From positions 11,028,740-11,092,739 of the forward strand of contig JAJEKV010000008.1 of assembly GCA_021234155.1 (NCBI GenBank): DNA of 64,000 nt, in the 5' to 3' direction. Position 1 is the stretch's first letter; every line of letters begins with the position of its first letter. The notes beneath the pieces were generated by a model. It was not told where the DNA came from. It did not search any database and worked only from the letters and a program-made list of their open reading frames with translations. This DNA comes from Isoetes taiwanensis. Its lineage: Eukaryota; Streptophyta; Lycopodiopsida; Isoetales; Isoetaceae. This document shows, piece by piece, positions 10,592 through 20,196 of the stretch. Position numbers and translations under genes: made by a program.

Positions 10592-10845
10592 ATTGGTTGA
10601 GTTTCTGGCAACAGTTAAGAGAAAAAGGGTCTGAAGCCTCTCCGTCCCAACGTAAGAGGAAGCATGCAATCATTTCAAATAGTGAGGAAGCAGAGCAACC
10701 TGCCACAGATGATGCTTCCTCTCTTGAAATGACTAGGCCACAATTCAAGCCTCCTCAAGCTGTACAGCCTGTAAGAAGAGTCTCGGGGAAAATCACGGAA
10801 AAAATAGGTACTTTTCAACCCTCTTCTTCTGGAACCACCATATGA
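10592..10845 (+). pseudogene. Frameshifted continuation with basic, NLS-like stretch
   Basis: The frame reads EINWLSFWQQLREK, then SPSQRKRKHAIISNSEEAEQ, then a Pro/Gln-rich tail, ending at TGA 10845. It follows directly on the previous gene in a different frame. SQRKRKH could be a nuclear localisation signal. A 1-nt indel near 10575-10590 would explain the shift. Confidence 0.4.
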
Positions 10846-11040
10846 TGCAATTTAATATTGAACCTGCATTATTTTCCGGCCAAGGTCTAGCAAGCTTGAA
10901 CAATCGTGTACACCACTTACTTCTTCATTTGGGTGTGTTGTAAGTTATGTGTAGGAAATTTGTCTTTGCTAGTTTCGAGTTGTGGTGGATAATTTCAGTT
11001 CCACGATGAGTATGTAGCTCCAAATGTGTTCTGGTGACGA

Positions 11041-11580
11041 TCATATGGTGCAGTTATATGTTAATAATGTAGTTTGTAGCATATGTAGTGTCACATATAG
11101 TACCAAACGTGGTACCTTATCTGAATAGTGAATTGGCTTCCATATGTTTCTATACTTAGTGTCATATGTGATGTTAGATATGGTGATACTTGTGAATGGT
11201 AGATTATGCGCCATATGTGGTGCCAACCGTTATGCGCTAAATATTGCACCACGCTATCCGCCACATATGGGGTGGTGGATGCCACGGATGTGGTGCCTTA
11301 CGTGCATTGTGGTGCCACATGTGGTGTCTAATATGGCACCACTATGGATCCACATTTTGCACCACATGTGGTGTCTTTTGACGCTATTTGTAGTGCGAAG
11401 CAATGGATTGCCATATGTGGTGCCTTGGGTGCATGGTGCCATATGTGGTGTGGCATGTGGCACCGGTTTGGTGCCACATGCCACACCACATGTGGTGAAT
11501 ATGACGCCATTTGTGGTGCAAAGTTTGTCATGATGGAATTTGTGGTGTGTAAAGTGGTGCTGTTGTGTCATGTGGTACTA
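11041..11580. repeat. Array of palindromic CCACATGTGG / CCATATGTGG words
   Basis: The motif TGGTGCCATATGTGGTGYC and close variants recur irregularly about 15-20 times. Many hits centre on CACATG, CATATG or GGTACC palindromes. Both strands therefore show spurious open frames. The same TGTGGTG word occurs at both ends of the transposon. Confidence 0.75.
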
Positions 11581-11654
11581 ACCTTGGATTACTTTCCGGA
11601 TGAATTCAACGGGACCTTTGGGAGAATGGATCAACTCTACAAGATCGGAAGTGA

Positions 11655-12152
11655 TTCGGTGTAAGGCAAGGTTGCAAACTTGTGATCAAAGCCCCAGGTG
11701 CTACAAATGAAGGTTCAAACAACTTGAGTTCGCATCGCCAGAAGATGAATAAAGATTTAAAAAAATGGGAAGGAATGATTAAGGATAAACCAAGTCGCAA
11801 GGCGGTATTCGGGGCTATATGCCAAGATACAGAGGCCGAAATGAAGGAACTATTACCGTAACTTGAGCGGACAAAAATCAAGGAGCTTAATCTGGCATCA
11901 CCCGTGGAAGTGCATACAACAAAGATTGAAAGTCTTTTGGAACCAAGGTTAGAGAGGTTTCGTCTTGCAAGGACCCGTCTTCCTTTATTTGTCTTGGATC
12001 CACTACTTCCGGACCTTGATAAAGGTGAAGATTATGGTAGTGGGCTGTCCATTACGTGGCAAGATCCTCCGGTGGATGGGGAAACCACTACCAACTTTGA
12101 TTCTTTGAATCAAATCACCAATACCATCTTCCATGTCCTTTCGGCCTCTTGA
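11655..12152 (+). pseudogene. Transposon ORF with one in-frame stop
   Basis: One frame stays open from 11655 to TGA 12152 except for a TAA at 11859. It reads GVRQGCKLVIKAPGATNEG near the start, then KDLKKWEGMIKDKPSRKAV, MKELLP, stop, LERTKIKELNLASPVEV and DPLLPDLDKGEDYGSG. It totals about 165 residues. It is basic at first and acidic towards the end. No domain is recognised. It lies on the same strand as the preceding and following genes of the element and may be another exon of one of them. Confidence 0.45.
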
Positions 12153-12159
12153 GGTACTT

Positions 12160-13260
12160 CATAACAAAATTCACGAAGTGCTTAGTATAATTGTATTCTC
12201 ATTGACAAATTTGCGTTCACTTTGCGGATTTGTAATCAACAATTGCATTGAGAATTGCTGTCATGAATTTTCTACAAACATGGGTACAAGCCTTAGGTGT
12301 GAGTAGGGAGGATCAAAAGCAACTTCAAGCCATTGAGGCACTTACGGTGAGCACTTATAGGTAGCTCGAAAAAGAGAGTAAGCCCGGCTTAGTCTCCTTC
12401 GTTTTTCATTTATTGTATCTAATTTGCCCCTAGGATGACATCGCTCACTCGGTGGGCTTAATTAGATACCTCAAGCAGAAACTTCGAAAAGGGAGTAAGC
12501 CCGACATAAAACAAGATCCTGGCTGGCTTAGTCTCTTTTTGCTTCTCTGTTTTGGTATCTAAAGTGCCCCTCAGGATGAGATCGCCGCTCATTTTAGGGG
12601 ACACTTTAGATATATAAAAACAGAACATCGTAAAGAGAGTAAAAAGTCCGGAACTTAGTTAAAAAACCAAAGCATAGTTACAATCAATTGTGATTCAATT
12701 CCAGGTTTTGCGAGCATGGTGCCGTTTACTAATTCAGGTCTAATCTGTTTCATCTTGGTGGCAATGACTATGTGAGTCCATCTAGCACACCAAAAGGGAA
12801 TTATTTTCTACCCTCAAAGGTAACCAAGTCTTGTTTGATGCAATTGGGATATGTAGCTTACTTCTTCATCCCTACTTTGTAGATATAGATGTACAATGTG
12901 GTGGTTAGGGGGGGACAAGACACTCCCACCCCTTGAAAGCATTAGACTGAGATAGAAACTCGAGCAAATCGGAAGATGCATCAAAGTTACGTGAAGTCGG
13001 ACAAATCGGTAGATGTCAACAAATCAAGAGGGTGCATCAAGTCAAGCTCCGAGAGGGTGCTCCAACCGGACAAGAATCTGCCGGATCAACGGATGCATTA
13101 AGTCATGCTCCACACCAATCGCCAAATCGCCGGATGCATCAGGTTATGATCTGAACAAATCGTTTTCGTGAATGTAAGTCACAAGGTAACTTCCAACCTT
13201 TTGTGCCTGTCTTCTTTTTAATTTGACCCATATAGTTACCGAATCATTAAATTTTTGCAG
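12160..13260. repeat. Non-coding stretch with degenerate tandem repeats
   Basis: Around 12364-12640 a unit of about 115-135 bp (GAGAGTAAGCCCGGCTTAGT.., TTTGCCCCTAGGATGA) appears twice and then partly a third time. Around 12960-13140 short CGGATGCAT and CATCAAGTC words recur. I see no gene. Confidence 0.5.
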
Positions 13261-14085
13261 GCTGGAAGTGTCTCGGAGAAAAAGCAAGAGCAGAATTCCA
13301 AGCAAAAGACACCTCCAAGACATTACGAGGCGAAGTTTCCATCCCCGCATGCGAATAGATGCCGGGCGAAGTTTCGATACCGCACCAAGAAATTTGAAAG
13401 CGAAGTTTCCAGCCCCGCACCAACTCGTCCATGCGAGAAGACTACAAGGTTAAGCCCAATCACGCTTGTTTTTTACTACAATGGAGTTCGGGTAGAAGCT
13501 ATGACAAGAGTGAGTCCATACCCACTGCCAAAGAAGATGATGTTAAGTTGATCACACTTACGCGGAACCAAGTGGGTAGTAACTAGACCAGGCTGGGCCG
13601 AGTTCATAGATTGGTGCAGTCAGAATTTTCATATAGCACTTTGGTCCAGCCTGCAGGCTCAAAACTTGAGAGTCATAGTTAAGGGAGCATTGATGAAACA
13701 CAAGGACAAATTCAAGTTCATATGGAGTCAGGATCACTGTACCAACACAAATTTATTTAACAGTAAAAAGCCAATTTTTTTGAAGCACCTGAAAAAGGTC
13801 TACGACGAATTTCCAGGTTTCACAAAAGAGAACGTGCTTCTCATTGATGACAGCAGATACAAAGGGTACCTCAATGCGCCAAACACCATGATCTGTCCAA
13901 ACAGCTGGAGCCCTGACAGAGTAGATGGCAATTTCCTCATGAATGATCTAAAGGTTTGGCTTCAGGGGTTGCTGAAGGCAGGGAATGTGCAAAGTTATGT
14001 CGAAAGCAACAAAATGCTGAATATGTTTGACACTGAGAGTCAAATTTGTATTAATATGATGAAAAAACATAGAACTAAAGCCTAG
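13261..14085 (+). pseudogene. FCP1/NLI-type HAD phosphatase-like domain in the transposon
   Basis: An exon starts after the acceptor TTTTTGCAG (13260). Its first 80 residues are basic and low complexity. Then comes ITLVFYYNGVRVEA, which aligns with motif I of plant FCP1-homology proteins (LVLDLNG..), but the nucleophile Asp is Tyr (TAC). After an in-frame TGA (13549-13551) the same frame goes on: TRPGWAEFIDWCSQNFHIAL, WSS (motif II position), KKPIFLKHLKKVYDEFPGF and LLIDDS (motif III/IV), then a C-terminal tail to 14085. The family normally dephosphorylates proteins such as the RNA polymerase II tail in the nucleus. With the Tyr change and the stop, catalysis looks unlikely. It was probably captured from a host gene. 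Confidence 0.75.
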
Positions 14086-14249
14086 AAATAGTATTATTGT
14101 GTATATGATGTAACCTCTCTTGACTTTTTAATATAAACAAAGTTTTACTTCAATTGTTCATTTCTTGGCTATTTCAATGTTCCTCAAGGTTTTCAATGAT
14201 CTTCCATTTGCTGAATGTAAACTTACACCACCAGCACGAGGACTGCAGT

Positions 14250-15079
14250 GTTAAGAGCGCACATCCGACCAGAACACTTGCCACTTGAAGTGTTTAAAGG
14301 ACTGCAGGAGCCTCTTGTGCTTGATCAAGAGGCAATCAGAATATTGGAGAAAAGTAGGGATTGGTTCAGTGACAGGATAGTCCATTTCTTCATGAGGTTA
14401 GTAATTTAATATAAACAACTCAGATTTGAAGTCTTCTGTTGTTTCTTAAATCATCTTGTTTTACCAGACCTTGGACTTTGGCAGGTGTATGCACCAATTC
14501 TGCATCAAGCATGACATGGAACAGAGGTTCCATTTCATGGATCCGCTCATTTACACATTACTGTCGAACGAGCTTGCTTCAAAGGACAAACTGTTGCACC
14601 CTCAACTTGCAATTTCGGAATGTACCATTCTGCCAGCATGTTATCAGCAGCCAGTTAAATATCAGCCAGGTGTGTACCATTTTGACAGCCTAGAAATGTA
14701 CAAGGGCTCCGAGCCTGTCATGAGTTTTGTTGAGGATGCAAACACAAAATTCCCAAGCACCATAAAGCTGCGCCACAAGAAAATTACAAGTTCCCCCACT
14801 CAGTCTGATTGCTGGTCGTGTGGTCCTGCTATATGTGTCTTCGTAAAGAAAGTTGTGGCTGCAGTAATGCGAGACTTGGACATACTATCCCAATGCAAGG
14901 TGAGTTCGTAAATTTGAAGGTATTACTCATCCAATGTGAGGCCTGATATGTTTGTTGCAGGTGTACCAATTTCTAGTTGCGGTTTGTTGGACACCTTGAG
15001 AATGATGATTGATGTTGTGAAGCACAGTTGCTGTAGTAATGAAGCTGAGGTTGACAGATCAATAGATCTTTACTTGTAA
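14250..15079 (+). pseudogene. C48 (Ulp1-like) cysteine protease domain, three exons
   Basis: Exon 1 (14250-14396) follows acceptor GACTGCAG and holds SRDWFSDRIVHFFM, the usual start of the C48 fold (W-L-N-D-x-x-I). Exon 2 (14485-14899) joins in phase and contains FHFMDPLIYTLL, VYHFDSLEM (catalytic Asp) and TQSDCWSCGPAIC (Gln and catalytic Cys). The segment that should carry the catalytic His (HW.L before the Asp) seems to be missing. Exon 3, from the acceptor at 14960, encodes VPISSCGLLDTLRMMIDVVK in a frame that does not match the splice phase. Ulp1-like domains remove SUMO and are often found inside plant DNA transposons, especially Mutator and CACTA types. Here the enzyme is probably inactive. 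Confidence 0.75.
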
Positions 15080-15266
15080 TCACATGTTTGTATTATTGTA
15101 ACCAAAGAGGTTATTCTTGTAACCTATTCTTTCATTGACACTCTAATGTACATTGTTGTATACTATTGTATACAATAGACTTTTTTCGTCTGACGGAGCA
15201 ACACTCGGGTGGAGTTCAAATCTCCGGAAGAAATTGATGTATTCAAAGATTCATGACAATGTGGTG

Positions 15267-16075
15267 TTACATGTCGTGATGTATGTGGTGATGCAAATGG
15301 TGCATGTGCTGAATCATGTGGTGCATTTGGTGAACCATGTGGTGAATCATGTGGTGAATCGTAGGTGGCATGTTGGAGCTTACGTGGCATGTTTGACTTT
15401 CATTGACCAACATGTTTGGTGATGCAAATGGTGCATGTGGTGAATCATGAGGTGCATTTGGTGAATCATGTGGTGAATCATGTGGTGCATCGTAGGTGGC
15501 ATGTTGGAGCTTTACGTGGCATGTTTGAGCCACCTTGGCATGTTGGAGCCTAGGTGGCATATTTGAGCCACCTTGGCATGCTTGAGCCTTTACATGACCT
15601 TTGTTACATGTTTGACTTTCATTGACCAACATGTTTGGTGATGCAAATGGTGCATGTGGTGAATCATGAGGTGCATTTGGTGAATCATGTGGTGCATCGT
15701 AGGTGGCATGTTGGAGCTTACGTGGCATGTTTGAGCCACCTTGGCATGTTGGAGCCTAGGTGGCATATTTGAGCCACCTTGGCATGCTTGAGCCTTTACA
15801 TGACCTTTGTTACATGTTTGACTTTCATTGACCAACATGTTTGGTGATGCAAATGGTGCATGTGGTGAATCATGAGGTGCATTTGGTGAATCATGTGGTG
15901 AATCATGTGGTGCATCGTAGGTGGCATGTTGGAGCTTACGTGGCATGTTTGAGCCACCTTGGCATGTTGGAGCCTAGGTGGCATATTTGAGCCACCTTGG
16001 CATGCTTGAGCCTTTACATGACCTTGGTGAATCATGTGGTGCATCGTAGGTGGCATGTTGGAGCTATTCATGAAT
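15267..16075. repeat. Tandem array, about 206-219-bp units
   Basis: The landmark TTTGACTTTCATTGACCAAC occurs at 15392, 15611 and 15817. Each unit includes GGTGCATGTGGTGAATCATG, CGTAGGTGGCATGTTGGAGC and GAGCCACCTTGGCATG. A last partial unit ends near 16070. The minus-strand frames in it are repetitive His/Met/Pro strings and are not credible proteins. Units share the TGTGGTG word with the transposon ends. Confidence 0.85.
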
Positions 16076-16297
16076 GGCCAATTCAGGATAGATATATATA
16101 TATATTTTTTTTTAATGTTTTTTAGAAAATAAAATAATGGTCCTTTCGAGGTTATTATTAGTTGCCTACTAAATCTTTAGGAATAAAGATGCTAATGGTA
16201 CAAAATCCTAAAATCGTAGCCTACGAAATTAATTTCACGCCAGCCTTTATAGGCTATGGTCGTGAAGGAGAAGCATCGTCCAATTCCTTCCAACAGA

Positions 16298-16839
16298 ATG
16301 TCGAAGCGCTGCCGCTGCCGCTCTCCCTCCAGCTCTGCCTCTCCCTCTCCCTCTCGCTCTCCCTCCCCTAAGCGCCGGAAACTGCTTTCAATTCCTTTGG
16401 CACAGGTGATGGCCAGTTATGAAATAGGATCTTGGCCAAATTACCATTTGCTGGAGCCCGAACCTGAGAGCCCAGTACCCGAGAGCCCTGAGCCTGAGAG
16501 CTCTGAGTCTCATTCCACCTCTTCTGAAAGCTCTGAAGATCTTTTTGGACTTTTAAGAGGTGGAATCCTCCTCTAATTTCGATTCCTCTGATGAAGCTTC
16601 TTCTGATGATCAATTTGATTCCCAAGATTCTGATAACGAATCGAGCGAAGACCAGACCGAAGAAGAAGAAGAAGAAGAAGAAGAAGAAGAAGAAGAGGTA
16701 GAAGATGAAGAAGAACATGAAGTTTTTTTTGAACTCCAAAATTTTCTACAGAGTAAGTAGCATGCATGCATTAAATTTTTGCTTTCTTTTATGTATTCTA
16801 AACTAATTTTCTTCACTTTTTCTTATAGATGAAGCTTGA
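16298..16839 (+). pseudogene. Ser/Pro-rich then poly-Glu gene, frameshifted
   Basis: The start ATG is at 16298. An SR-like beginning (SPSSSASPSPSRSPSPKRR) leads to MASYEIGSWPNYHLLEPEPE and Ser/Glu repeats, then a stop at 16576. A shifted frame continues VESSSNFDSSDEASSDDQFD into a run of 13 or so Glu codons (GAA/GAG, about 16657-16696) and VFFELQNFLQ. A strong donor (GA|GTAAGT, 16752) and acceptor (CTTATAG, 16828) join it to a short end, NEA and stop at 16839. A shift near 16555-16565 splits the gene. The poly-Glu tract is a trinucleotide repeat prone to slippage. The family is unknown; an acidic nuclear protein is possible. Confidence 0.5.
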
Positions 16840-16869
16840 AGTCCCGGCTGTGCCACCTTTTTTTTTTCT

Positions 16870-17345
16870 TTTGATCAAGTTAGTCTACAGGCCTTTTGTG
16901 CCTTTGTATTTTTTTTGAAAAACAGATGGTATATAGGCCTTAGTGCCTTCATTTGATCTCACCCCCTTGTGAACTCACCCCTTGTGATACAGGCCTTAGT
17001 GCCTCTTTGTAATATATGATGGCCTTAGTGCCTTTTTGAATATATAATGGCCTTGTGCCTTTTTGAACCTTGTGTAAATTTCTAATTCTGAAGTATTCTG
17101 GTATCTTCTCGTTTTAACATATGATGGCCTTGTGCCGACCGTAATCCGTGCCTTGTGCCTTTTGTTTAATCGAGAAAATAGTTTATAATGGCTTTGTGTC
17201 TTGTGTAAATGTGTGCCTTGTGTAAATTTCTAATTCTGTTTTACCACAGGCCCTGTTTCTAAAAAGCAGATACCACAGGCCTTAGTGCCTTTCTTTGATC
17301 TCACCCATATGTCTAACAGGCCTTGTGCAAGTTTAATTCAGTTTA
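16870..17345 (+). repeat. Dispersed AGGCCTTAGTGCCT repeats
   Basis: At least a dozen copies of GGCCTTAGTGCCTTTTT or GGCCTTGTGCC occur within 480 bp, directly after the Ser/Glu-rich gene. The core AGGC..GCCT is nearly palindromic. Spacing is irregular (20-60 bp). Confidence 0.8.
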
Positions 17346-17639
17346 ATTCAGTTTAATCCGGTTATACCTTGGAATTCATTCAACATTCAAGTACAAATTT
17401 ACAGAAGCTGAAGCATAAAAATGAGAATGCAAAAGCGAAACTTCTTTATATTCATAAAAGTTTCTATCAATTACCTTTTACACAATTGCCCGAAAGAAGT
17501 GGATTTTCCTAATACTTTCATATCAATTCGGGGACCTAATTTGGGATCCATATATTTTGTCACCAAAATCAGTCAAGATACTATCAGAATTGAGAGCCAT
17601 TCCATTTTCTCGACCGGGTCAAAAATGGTCAATGCCCCC

Positions 17640-17705
17640 GGCCGATTATGGTGAAATCTGTGGTGAAAGCCGTGGTGAAAACTGTGGTGAAGGTGTGGTG
17701 ATGCA
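17640..17705 (+). repeat. GTGGTGAAA repeat cluster
   Basis: Five TGTGGTGAA-like words occur in a row at about 15-bp spacing (TCTGTGGTGAAAGCCGTGGT..). It is another TGTGGTG cluster of the transposon. Confidence 0.6.
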
Positions 17706-17940
17706 AACGTTGTTTTTATATTTCAAAGGGAGAAAAATACATATGGAAATCTACCATACCCGGTAGAATAGTTCATACTTCTTATGAAATGAAGTATGCG
17801 AGAAAAATCGAGGGAAAACTATAACCCCGAGCTTCTAGTATTATCAAAATGCATTAGAGATGACATACGATTATCGGGCCTCAATCGGATCACGCATTGT
17901 GAGATCAGAACTTCTTCTTCCAAATGCGTTCAAGACTTCA

Positions 17941-18300
17941 TCAAGTGTTTTCTTTGAATAGTTGGTGTAATCCAAGAACACTAAAACATGAGCTTCTCGT
18001 TTTACGCTCCCACTTATGATACAGATTCATAAAGTATTGTCTCAGGTTGTTGTGTCTCCATGCATCTGGCCTGTCGAGCACTTTTTTAATGGCTGAAGCA
18101 TGGATCATTTCCTGCTTTAGTTGGATGAACATATCCGCTTCCTCAAGCCTGGGGAGAGCTGAGAACTCATCCTCAAAAACATACACCACCCCGGAACCCC
18201 CTTTTACCGCATCTAGCTGTTAAGTCTCCCCGCGCATCGTGTAAACAACATCATCGTGTAAAACAACATCTACTACAAAGAAAGGCAACCGCCTATCACT
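17941..18300 (-). pseudogene. Minus-strand exon of the transposon gene
   Basis: One frame reads RLPFFVVDVVLHDDVVYTMR, a TAA (18220-18222), QLDAVKGGSGVVYVFEDEF, IQLKQEMIHASAIKKVLDR and LRQYFMNLYHKWERKTRS, ending at 17941. It is mixed alpha/beta in character, with no domain I recognise. It follows, in another frame, the ORF at 18273-18536. Confidence 0.45.
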
Positions 18301-18536
18301 GCCTTGGCTTCTAATTCTTTAAGCCCATCAGGAATTAACCTATGTTTTAAGCCTAGAATACCTCGGAATTCATGGGTCCTCCGCTCCTCTAATATCCGCC
18401 TCTGCTCCTGGTTTATTTGCTCCAGTATAGGTCCTACCAGATGCGACTGCATTTGAACTGGTGAAATTGTTTGTGCTCGTGTTCTCCTTCTGTTTTCTTC
18501 CGCCATAGCTGGATTGTGATAAGCCAATGTCTGCAT
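18273..18536 (-). pseudogene. Minus-strand exon, helical and basic
   Basis: The frame holds MAEENRRRTRAQTISPVQMQ, then LEQINQEQRRILEERRTHEF and GLKELEAKAVIGGC. It is probably a coiled-coil or DNA-binding segment. It lies upstream of the previous exon on the same strand. A frameshift or intron near 18290 separates them. Confidence 0.45.
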
Positions 18537-18756
18537 GCAAAACTAGATTTATGGTTTTCCCCCAATGCTTCCTGCACAGCCAGCTTTTGAATGATTGACC
18601 TTGCATTTGATGTGTGATTTCCAATGATCCTCTGTCCCATTCTGGCCCATCCTTAATGTAATTTTTTCGTGTGTCACTTTCACTCGGTCAATTAAACAAT
18701 TGAGATTTCTATTAAACATAGCATATATTATGCAGACATTCATCTTACACCCGTTA

Positions 18757-19210
18757 TTCACCACACTAGGCACCACATAGAATATATTACAAAGATTTAT
18801 TTTACACCATATTTTTAACCACACTAGGCACCACACTAGGCACCACACTAGACACCACACCATGTTATTCACGACACTAGGGACCACATAGCATATATTA
18901 CAAAGATTTATTTTACACCATGTTATTCACCACACTAGGCACCACAAAGTTTATATTTAGAGCATTTATTTTACACCATATTTTTTACCACACTAGGCAC
19001 CACATAGCATATATTACAAAGATGTATTTTACACCATGTTATTCACCACACTAGGCACCACAAAGCATATATTGACAAACATTTATTTCACACCACGTGC
19101 CTCACCACACTAGGCAAAGACATATCATATATCACAAAGATTAATAGGCACCACACACCACAAGCAATCACTAACCACAAAGAACCACATATCACAAGCA
19201 ATCACTAACC
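18757..19210 (-). repeat. Array of CACCACACTAGGCACCACA units, period about 60 bp
   Basis: The core ACCACACTAGGCACCACA recurs about seven times, with ATAGCATATATTACAAAGAT and TTTATTTTACACCATGTTAT between cores. This is the TGTGGTG word in the opposite orientation to the arrays at 15267-16075. It ends in shorter CCACA-rich words. Confidence 0.8.
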
Positions 19211-19229
19211 ACATACCACATTAACAATA

Positions 19230-19952
19230 AAAAATGTGGTGAAGATGAAGAAATGAAATAACACGTGATTCTTCCGGATAGTGAGTGGCATGATCCTCTC
19301 TTACATTTCGTTCCAATCTTCTGAACTTAACATCCTTTGCATTTGAGAGACCCTCTTGTTTTCGGTCCAAAATTCTTTGCACAAGTTCTATGACTCGCTC
19401 TTCTAACTCTTTTGTACAAAACCCATTTCCCCCCTTTACAATCTATCTCTTCCCTCTTCAATTTTGCTTTGGTAAGATTCCTAGGATGAACACCCAAAGA
19501 AGATACCAAAACCCAGAGCATCGGCGGGATTAGCACTTTCGGTATTAATGCTTCCTCTTATGGCCATAGCAAGGCAACTACTCTTGGCTGCTAAACTGTC
19601 ATTGCTGTTAGACTTCTTCACAATCTAGTAAAACCTCTTTCTGCAGATAATCTAGTAAAACCTCTTTCTTATCGCTGTTAGACAAGCCTTTAGTGGTGCT
19701 ATGAAATGAAGATAACAATTTTAATACCATCCGAGCCTTTGGTAGAGGCCGTTCAGTGGATCCTCCCTCTATTTGTTGCAATTTTTGCTAATTCTTCTTT
19801 AGCTTCCCTTTGTCTTTTCCTTTGGTGTCTTTTATGATCCCGTTCTTGTTCTGGAGTTCTCTTTCTCTTACCTGTGGCAGATTTGCTTCCAAATTAAATG
19901 ATTGAAGGTATGAACCGGATTGATCCATAACCGGATTAAGCGCCATAGCCAT
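19230..19952 (-). pseudogene. 5' part of the basic minus-strand transposon gene
   Basis: The start ATG is at 19952 (MAMALNPVMDQSGSYLQSFN). A shifted frame then gives a strongly basic region, GKRKRTPEQERDHKRHQRKR followed by QREAKEELAKIATNRGR, similar in style to a bZIP basic region. Further on come MAIRGSINTESANPADALGF and, after a shift in a run of six G, KELEERVIELVQRILDRKQE and KDVKFRRLERNVREDHATHY. At least three frame changes are present. Its position near the right end and its DNA-binding look suggest an element-encoded protein, but no family is recognised. Confidence 0.45.
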
Positions 19953-20166
19953 GTGCTTCAGGAAAGGCGCGGGTGGGTCGTGGGTTTAGAAATCGATTCG
20001 GTGGAGATTGGAATGGGACGGGTGGCGTAGGAATCGGGTTGTTGCAGTTCAGGAAATGATTGAATCCGGGCAGTACATCACTAGGCGCCAAACAAACATT
20101 TAAAATCGCACCACAAATTTGATATCTCCCACCACATTTTTAGGAGGACAGGGGGGACACCCAGGG

Positions 20167-20192
20167 TGTTCCACTACAACATGCTTTCACCC
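20167..20192 (-). repeat. Right terminal inverted repeat
   Basis: An exact 26-bp reverse complement of 9900-9925, followed by GTAC at 20193-20196 and then by the retrotransposon frame. Confidence 0.92.
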
Positions 20193-20196
20193 GTAC

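Larger units (their letters stand above)
9900..20192. mobile_element. 10.3-kb DNA transposon with 26-bp TIRs and 4-bp TSD
   Basis: The ends are perfect 26-bp inverted repeats starting GGGTGAAAGCATGTT. They are flanked by GTAC on both sides (9896-9899, 20193-20196). Taking out the element and one GTAC rejoins the retrotransposon frame between RNase H (..PHEVPDI) and integrase (EAHEGLGGG..), which fixes the borders. Subterminal regions stay similar for 60-70 bp more (TGTGGTGGGA, then AATTTGTRGTG). Inside are plus-strand genes (10236-16839), a minus-strand gene (19952-17941) and TGTGGTG-based arrays. No DDE transposase is recognisable, so it may be non-autonomous or carry an unfamiliar one. Four-base duplications are typical of superfamilies such as Sola, Chapaev and Ginger, but the assignment is open. 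Confidence 0.85.

Noticed and set aside
11144-11664. Overlapping ORFs on both strands
   Set aside because: They arise from the palindromic CCACATGTGG array.
15206-15220. GGAGTTCAAATCTCC as a tRNA T-arm
   Set aside because: No matching acceptor stem, D-arm or anticodon arm is found around it.
15163-16071. His/Met/Pro-rich minus-strand ORFs
   Set aside because: They only translate the tandem array and repeat with its period.
18757-19210. CACTA words suggesting a CACTA/En-Spm transposon
   Set aside because: CACTA occurs only inside the internal array. The real ends start GGGTGAAAG and the duplication is 4 bp, neither of which fits CACTA.
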